This document shows positions 60,031 to 64,000 of a stretch of 64,000 nt of DNA, one piece after another. The notes beneath the pieces are model-generated. The model had not been told where the DNA came from, did no database searches, and saw only the letters and a program-made list of their open reading frames with translations. A program made the translations under genes and the position numbers. Within the stretch, counting starts at the first letter, position 1; every line of letters starts with the position of its first letter. The DNA comes from Pelomonas candidula (GTDB taxonomy: Bacteria > Pseudomonadota > Gammaproteobacteria > Burkholderiales > Burkholderiaceae_C). The stretch lies in contig NZ_JBIGIC010000001.1 in NCBI RefSeq assembly GCF_043555985.1, positions 248,001 through 312,000 of the forward strand. The letters are read 5' to 3'.

Positions 60031-62795
60031 TGAAGCCTGCCGACTGGCAACGGCTGTCCCAGCTGTTCGACGAGCTGGCGGAGCTGCCGGCCGCCGAACG
60101 CCGGGCGCGGCTCGCGGCCATGCCGCCGGCCCAGGCCGCGCAGCTGTCGCGCATGTTGTCCGAACTGCCCGACGACGGGCCGGCGACGGTGGCCAGCATC
60201 TTCGGCTTCCAGCGCCAGCTGGCCGGTGCGCTCAACGAGCCCGCCCCGCCGGCGCGCGAGGCGCCCAAGGCCGGCGACCGCTTCGGCGCCTGGTGCCTGG
60301 CCGAGCTGCTGGGCGAAGGCGGCATGGGCCAGGTCTGGCGGGCCGAGCGCGCCGATGGCCTCTACCAGGGTGAGGCGGCCATCAAGCTGCTGCGCGACGA
60401 CGTGGCCGGCGCCGGCGTGGCCGCGCGCTTCGCCCGCGAGCGCGCGCTGCTGGGCCGGCTGACCCACCCCGGCATCGCGCGCCTGCTGGACGCCGGCGAG
60501 CAGCACGGCCGCGTCTTCCTGGTGCTGGAGTACGTGGCCGGCAAGACGCTGTCCGAGCATGCCCGCGGCCTGCCGCTGGCGGAGCGCGTGAAGCTGCTGG
60601 TCAGCGTCGCCAGCGCCGTCGAGTACGCGCATGCCCAGCTCATCGTCCACCGCGACCTCAAGCCCAGCAACGTCATGGTGGACGACCGCGGGGCGCCCAA
60701 GCTGCTGGACTTCGGCATCGCCGGGCTGCTGGACGACTCGGGCCAGCAGTCCGACAACGCGCTGACGCAGCTCACCGGCCGCCGCCTGACGCCGGCCTAC
60801 GCAGCGCCGGAGCAGATCACCGGCGAGACCATCGGCGTAGCGGCCGACATCTACTCGCTGGGCGTCATGCTGCACGAGCTGGCCACCGGCGTGCTGCCCT
60901 TCAGCGGCAGCAGCCACAGCCGCACGGCGCTGGAGCACGCGGTCGTGCACCAGGAGGCGCGGCGCATCAGCCAGTCGCTGGACCAGGCGTCCGACGAGAC
61001 CCTGTCCGGCGCCAAGGGCGGGCCCGGCTGCCCGCCCGACGCGGACGAAGCCGCCGGCGACCTGGAGGCCGTCGTCGCCAAGGCGCTGCGCAAGAACCCC
61101 GCCGAGCGCTATGCCAGCGTCGGCGCACTCATCGACGACCTGCAGCGCTGGCTGCAGCAGCGCCCGGTCAGCGTGCGCGCGGAGGACTGGCGCCACCGCG
61201 TGCACCTCTGGGCGCGCCGCAACGCGGCGGTGGCGCTGGGTGGCGGGCTGGTGCTCGCGGCACTCAGCGCGGGCCTGGCCGTCAGCCTGTGGCAGCGCAG
61301 CGCGGCGCAGGCAGCGGCGCGGCAGTCCGAGCAAGTCACGGGTTATCTCACCGAGCTGCTCGCCGCCGCCAGCCCGGACCAGAACGGCGGCCGCCAGCCC
61401 ACCGTCGTCGAGCTGCTGGACCGCAAGCGCCAGGAACTGCAGACGCGCTTCAACGACGAGCCCGAGGTCAAGGACCGCATCCTCGACACGCTGGCGCAGA
61501 CGTACCACACGCTGCAGCGCTTCGACGTGGCCGCGCCGCTGGCCGAGCAGCGCCTCGCGCTCGCCCGCAAGGCCTTCGGCGACGACGACCCGCGCACCGA
61601 GGACGCCACGATCAAGCTGGCCGCCATCCACACCGCCGTCGCCAGCGCGCAGCCGGTGATCGACCTGCTCGCGCCGCTGCTGCCGCGCCTGGACGAGCGC
61701 GACGGGCAGTTCAACGACCAGTCCTTCCACCTGCGGCTGCAGCTGCTGGGCGCCTACGCGCGGCTGGGCCGCTTCACGGAGGCCGAGCGGGAGTTCGCGC
61801 TGGCACGCCGCGCCAACGACGCGCTCAACGCGAACGACGGCTTCGAGCACGCGGGCTTCGCCACGCAGGAGGCCGTGCTGTTCGTGCAGCAGGGCCGGCT
61901 GGCCGAGGCCGAGCACGCGCTGGAGGTGACCCGGCCGTTCTGGCGCGCAGCCGAGCCCGAGCGCCTGCGCGCCTCGCTCGTGCTGGAGCGCAACTACGCC
62001 TTCGTGCACTGGAAGCGCGCGGCCGAGAGCGCCACCGCCGCCACGGCACGCAGCGACGACCTGGTCCGCCGCTGGGACGCGATGGCCCGGCCGGGCAACC
62101 ACGCCAGCACGCTGATGCGCCAGCAGCTCGCCATTTACCTGCAGCAGCTGGGCGAGTTCGACGCCGCCCTTGCGCAGCTGGCCCGCGCGCAGGCCGACAC
62201 CGAAGCCGCTGGCGCCGACGACGCAGTGACCGGCCAGCTGCGCCGCATCCAGCTGCTGGAGGCCCGCGTGCTGGCCGCCGGCGGCGCCGACGACGCGGCC
62301 GTGAAGCAGGCGGCGAAGGCGCTCGCCGGGCTGGACGCCGCGCCACTGATCGGCGACGCACGCCGCGCCGAGGGCCTGCTGATGCTGGGCCGCGTGGCGC
62401 TGGCACCCGGCGCGGGCACGGCGGGCCAGGCCCTGGCCCGCGAGCTGCAGGCGAGGCTGGACGCACTGCGCCCGGTGCTGGCGCAGGCACGCAACCTGTC
62501 GACCCGCATCGCCCTCTTCAAGGCCCGGCTGGCCGGCACGCCCGAGGCCTGGCTGGCCGCCGCGCGCGAGCGCGTGGCCTACTTCGACGCGCTGCCCGAA
62601 CCGCAAGGCCTGCCGGAGTGGACGGCCCGGCTGCAGCTGGCCTGCGCGCTGCGCGCCAGCGGCCAGCCCGCGGCCGACGCGCAGGCCCGCGCGGACGGCG
62701 CCCGACCGTCCAACCTGCGCGCGCTGACCGCCACGCCCCACCCGCTGCTCGACGTGGCCACGCGATCGCCCGCGGACTGCGACTGGCGTTTCTAG
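60030..62795 (+). CDS. transmembrane Ser/Thr protein kinase with TPR-like sensor half
   Basis: The 921 aa protein has an N-terminal helical piece, then a Hanks-type kinase (about 85-380): glycine loop LGEGGMGQVW, Lys in AAIKLLR, catalytic loop IVHRDLKPSNV, DFG in LLDFGIAGLL, and PAYAAPEQITG. One membrane helix follows (VALGGGLVLAALSAGLAVSLW), then about 480 periplasmic residues of TPR-like helices (RLALARKAFGDDDPRTEDAT, AEREFALARRANDAL, and more). It is coupled to the sigma gene by one base. The pair may form a kinase-sigma signalling unit in which phosphorylation turns on the sigma factor, as shown for some other bacteria. Confidence 0.93.
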   Translation: MKPADWQRLSQLFDELAELPAAERRARLAAMPPAQAAQLSRMLSELPDDGPATVASIFGFQRQLAGALNEPAPPAREAPKAGDRFGAWCLAELLGEGGMGQVWRAERADGLYQGEAAIKLLRDDVAGAGVAARFARERALLGRLTHPGIARLLDAGEQHGRVFLVLEYVAGKTLSEHARGLPLAERVKLLVSVASAVEYAHAQLIVHRDLKPSNVMVDDRGAPKLLDFGIAGLLDDSGQQSDNALTQLTGRRLTPAYAAPEQITGETIGVAADIYSLGVMLHELATGVLPFSGSSHSRTALEHAVVHQEARRISQSLDQASDETLSGAKGGPGCPPDADEAAGDLEAVVAKALRKNPAERYASVGALIDDLQRWLQQRPVSVRAEDWRHRVHLWARRNAAVALGGGLVLAALSAGLAVSLWQRSAAQAAARQSEQVTGYLTELLAAASPDQNGGRQPTVVELLDRKRQELQTRFNDEPEVKDRILDTLAQTYHTLQRFDVAAPLAEQRLALARKAFGDDDPRTEDATIKLAAIHTAVASAQPVIDLLAPLLPRLDERDGQFNDQSFHLRLQLLGAYARLGRFTEAEREFALARRANDALNANDGFEHAGFATQEAVLFVQQGRLAEAEHALEVTRPFWRAAEPERLRASLVLERNYAFVHWKRAAESATAATARSDDLVRRWDAMARPGNHASTLMRQQLAIYLQQLGEFDAALAQLARAQADTEAAGADDAVTGQLRRIQLLEARVLAAGGADDAAVKQAAKALAGLDAAPLIGDARRAEGLLMLGRVALAPGAGTAGQALARELQARLDALRPVLAQARNLSTRIALFKARLAGTPEAWLAAARERVAYFDALPEPQGLPEWTARLQLACALRASGQPAADAQARADGARPSNLRALTATPHPLLDVATRSPADCDWRF

Positions 62796-62916
62796 AGTCG
62801 CCGCCCTAGCGAAACTGGGCAGGGCGTCACGCCAAAACGCGTTTTCCCGCAGGGGACAGGCATTGCCACGCGGTAACTTCGCAGGTTCAGAAACCAAGAA
62901 GTACCCGGAGACCCGC

Positions 62917-64000
62917 ATGGCCACCATCGCCGCCGACCAGCTCGCGCTGCCCCGCCTCTATCACTGGGAGCGCGCGGCGGCCAACGCGGTGACGCTGACG
63001 CAGCCAATGGGTGGTGTCGGTGGTGCCGAGGTCAAGACTTTCACCTGGGCCCAGGTCGGCGACCAGGTGCGCCGCATGGCCGCGTTCCTGAAGGCCAAGG
63101 GCGCCGCCGAGGGCTGGCCGGCCGATGCCAAGGTGGCCATCCTGTCCAAGAACTGCGCCTGGTGGCTGATGAGCGACCTGGCCATCTGGATGGCAGGTTA
63201 TGTCAGCGTGCCGCTGTACCCGACGCTGGCGGCCGAGACGGTCTCCCAGATCCTCACGCACAGCGAGGCGCGCTTCATCTTCGTCGGCAAGCTGGACGAC
63301 TGGCCGGCGATGAAGGCCGGCGTGCCGGCCGGCCTGCCCGGCGCGAGCTACGCGCTGTCGCCCGACGACGCGAAGCAGGCCTACGAGAGCTGGGACGCCA
63401 TCTGCGCCCGCACGCAGCCGCTGCCCGGCGAGGTCACGCGGGCGGCCAGCGAGCTGTGCACGTTGATCTACACGTCCGGCACGACCGGCGCACCCAAGGG
63501 GGTGATGCACTGCTTCGGCGCGTTCACGTGGGCCATCGCCGAAGGCCTGGAGCGCTTCCCGATGAGCGCCGCCGACCGCATGCTGTCCTACCTGCCGCTG
63601 GCGCACGTGGCCGAGCGCGTGCTCGTCGAGCACGCCTGGCTGAAGGAGGGGCTGCGGGTGTGGTTCGCCGACTCGCTGGAGACCTTCACGGCCGACCTGC
63701 AGCGTGCGCGGCCCACCATCTTCTTCAGCGTGCCGCGGCTGTGGGTCAAGTTCCAGCAGGGTGTGCAGGCCAGGATGCCGGCGCAGAAGCTGAACCGCCT
63801 GCTGCGCCTGCCCCTCATCGGCGGCCTGATCCGCAAGAAGGTGAAGAAGGCGCTGGGGCTGGACCAGTGCCGCATCGCCGTTGGCGGCGCCGCGCCCATG
63901 CCCGTCGCGCTGCTGGAGTGGTACGAGACCATCGGCCTGCACATCAACGAGGGCTACGGCATGACCGAGAACCTGGCCCTATCGCACATGACGCTGCCCG
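62917..64000 (+). CDS. long-chain acyl-CoA synthetase (AMP-binding), cut by window end
   Basis: ATG 62917 (GGAG at 6 nt) opens a frame that runs to the last base; 361 codons are visible. The AMP-binding P-loop is LIYTSGTTGAPKGVMH near residue 182, then LSYLPLAHVAERV, FFSVPRLWVKFQQGV and the adenylation motif EGYGMTEN near residue 350. These fit the FadD/long-chain type that activates fatty acids with ATP and CoA. The C-terminal domain lies beyond the window. The 120 nt before it hold a 12 bp palindrome, AAAACGCGTTTT, of unknown meaning. Confidence 0.93.
   Translation, partial: MATIAADQLALPRLYHWERAAANAVTLTQPMGGVGGAEVKTFTWAQVGDQVRRMAAFLKAKGAAEGWPADAKVAILSKNCAWWLMSDLAIWMAGYVSVPLYPTLAAETVSQILTHSEARFIFVGKLDDWPAMKAGVPAGLPGASYALSPDDAKQAYESWDAICARTQPLPGEVTRAASELCTLIYTSGTTGAPKGVMHCFGAFTWAIAEGLERFPMSAADRMLSYLPLAHVAERVLVEHAWLKEGLRVWFADSLETFTADLQRARPTIFFSVPRLWVKFQQGVQARMPAQKLNRLLRLPLIGGLIRKKVKKALGLDQCRIAVGGAAPMPVALLEWYETIGLHINEGYGMTENLALSHMTLP

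Noticed and set aside
62834..62845. AAAACGCGTTTT before the acyl-CoA synthetase as an operator
   Set aside because: Perfect but short, with no matching regulator or second copy nearby; not enough to claim a site.

Overview
The window is GC-rich, gene-dense, single-chromosome-type bacterial DNA. The split transhydrogenase alpha subunit (pntAa/pntAb), the PEP-CTERM protein, the nudJ-mnmA pairing, the c-di-GMP genes and a dispersed CCCCCGAGGGGG-type intergenic repeat point to a betaproteobacterium of the Burkholderiales, probably near Roseateles/Mitsuaria/Rubrivivax. That placement is inference from gene content, not from a marker gene. I saw no rRNA, tRNA, CRISPR array, transposase or replication origin.

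Region by region. (1) 1-9347, minus strand: a type I restriction-modification island. In transcription order it holds a half-size specificity subunit, a GIY-YIG-like small protein, a two-helix membrane protein, hsdM, rhuM, hsdS, hsdR and a YgjP-type zinc peptidase, most of them overlapping or closely spaced. (2) 9425-12562, minus: proton-translocating transhydrogenase operon pntAa-pntAb-(74 aa membrane protein)-pntB. (3) 12648-16840, plus: nudJ, a 2OG-Fe(II) oxygenase, mnmA and a histidine kinase/response regulator pair, followed by a convergent CAP-domain gene and a small lipoprotein. (4) 17869-32481, minus: a 14.6 kb one-strand block with a TIGR03790-type lipoprotein, a complete-looking type II secretion/MSHA-like machine (gspG, F, E, L-, M- and C-like genes, a secretin with a cohesin-like tail, three more pseudopilins), a PEP-CTERM protein and a large subtilisin-like protease. 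Because both outer families are associated with exosortase, this block is my best candidate for a poorly described system. (5) 32914-45041: TauE/SafE permease, HDOD protein, two GGDEF proteins, an RluA-type pseudouridine synthase, a solute-binding-like protein, a divergent MurA-like enzyme, trhO, a lipoprotein, psd, a 46 aa small membrane protein and a GGDEF-EAL protein. (6) 45165-58011: a beta-glucoside utilisation locus. A TonB-dependent receptor, GH1, an ABC sugar importer and GH30 lie on minus; GH3 and a LacI regulator lie on plus. A perfect LacI-type palindrome sits between the divergent arms. (7) 58063-64000, plus: trpS, an ECF-type sigma factor overlapping a Ser/Thr kinase-TPR gene, and an acyl-CoA synthetase cut by the window end.

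Working together: region 6 reads as outer-membrane uptake (TonB receptor), periplasmic hydrolysis (GH3, GH30), inner-membrane import (binding protein, two permeases, ATPase) and cytoplasmic cleavage (GH1), under one LacI repressor. Region 4 reads as a secretion machine with likely surface or secreted cargo on both sides. Region 1 reads as one polycistronic defence unit with accessory genes.

Starts were set from Shine-Dalgarno sequences, translational coupling (ATGA/TGATG overlaps) and signal or leader peptide fit. Family names come from motifs read by eye, since no database search was possible.
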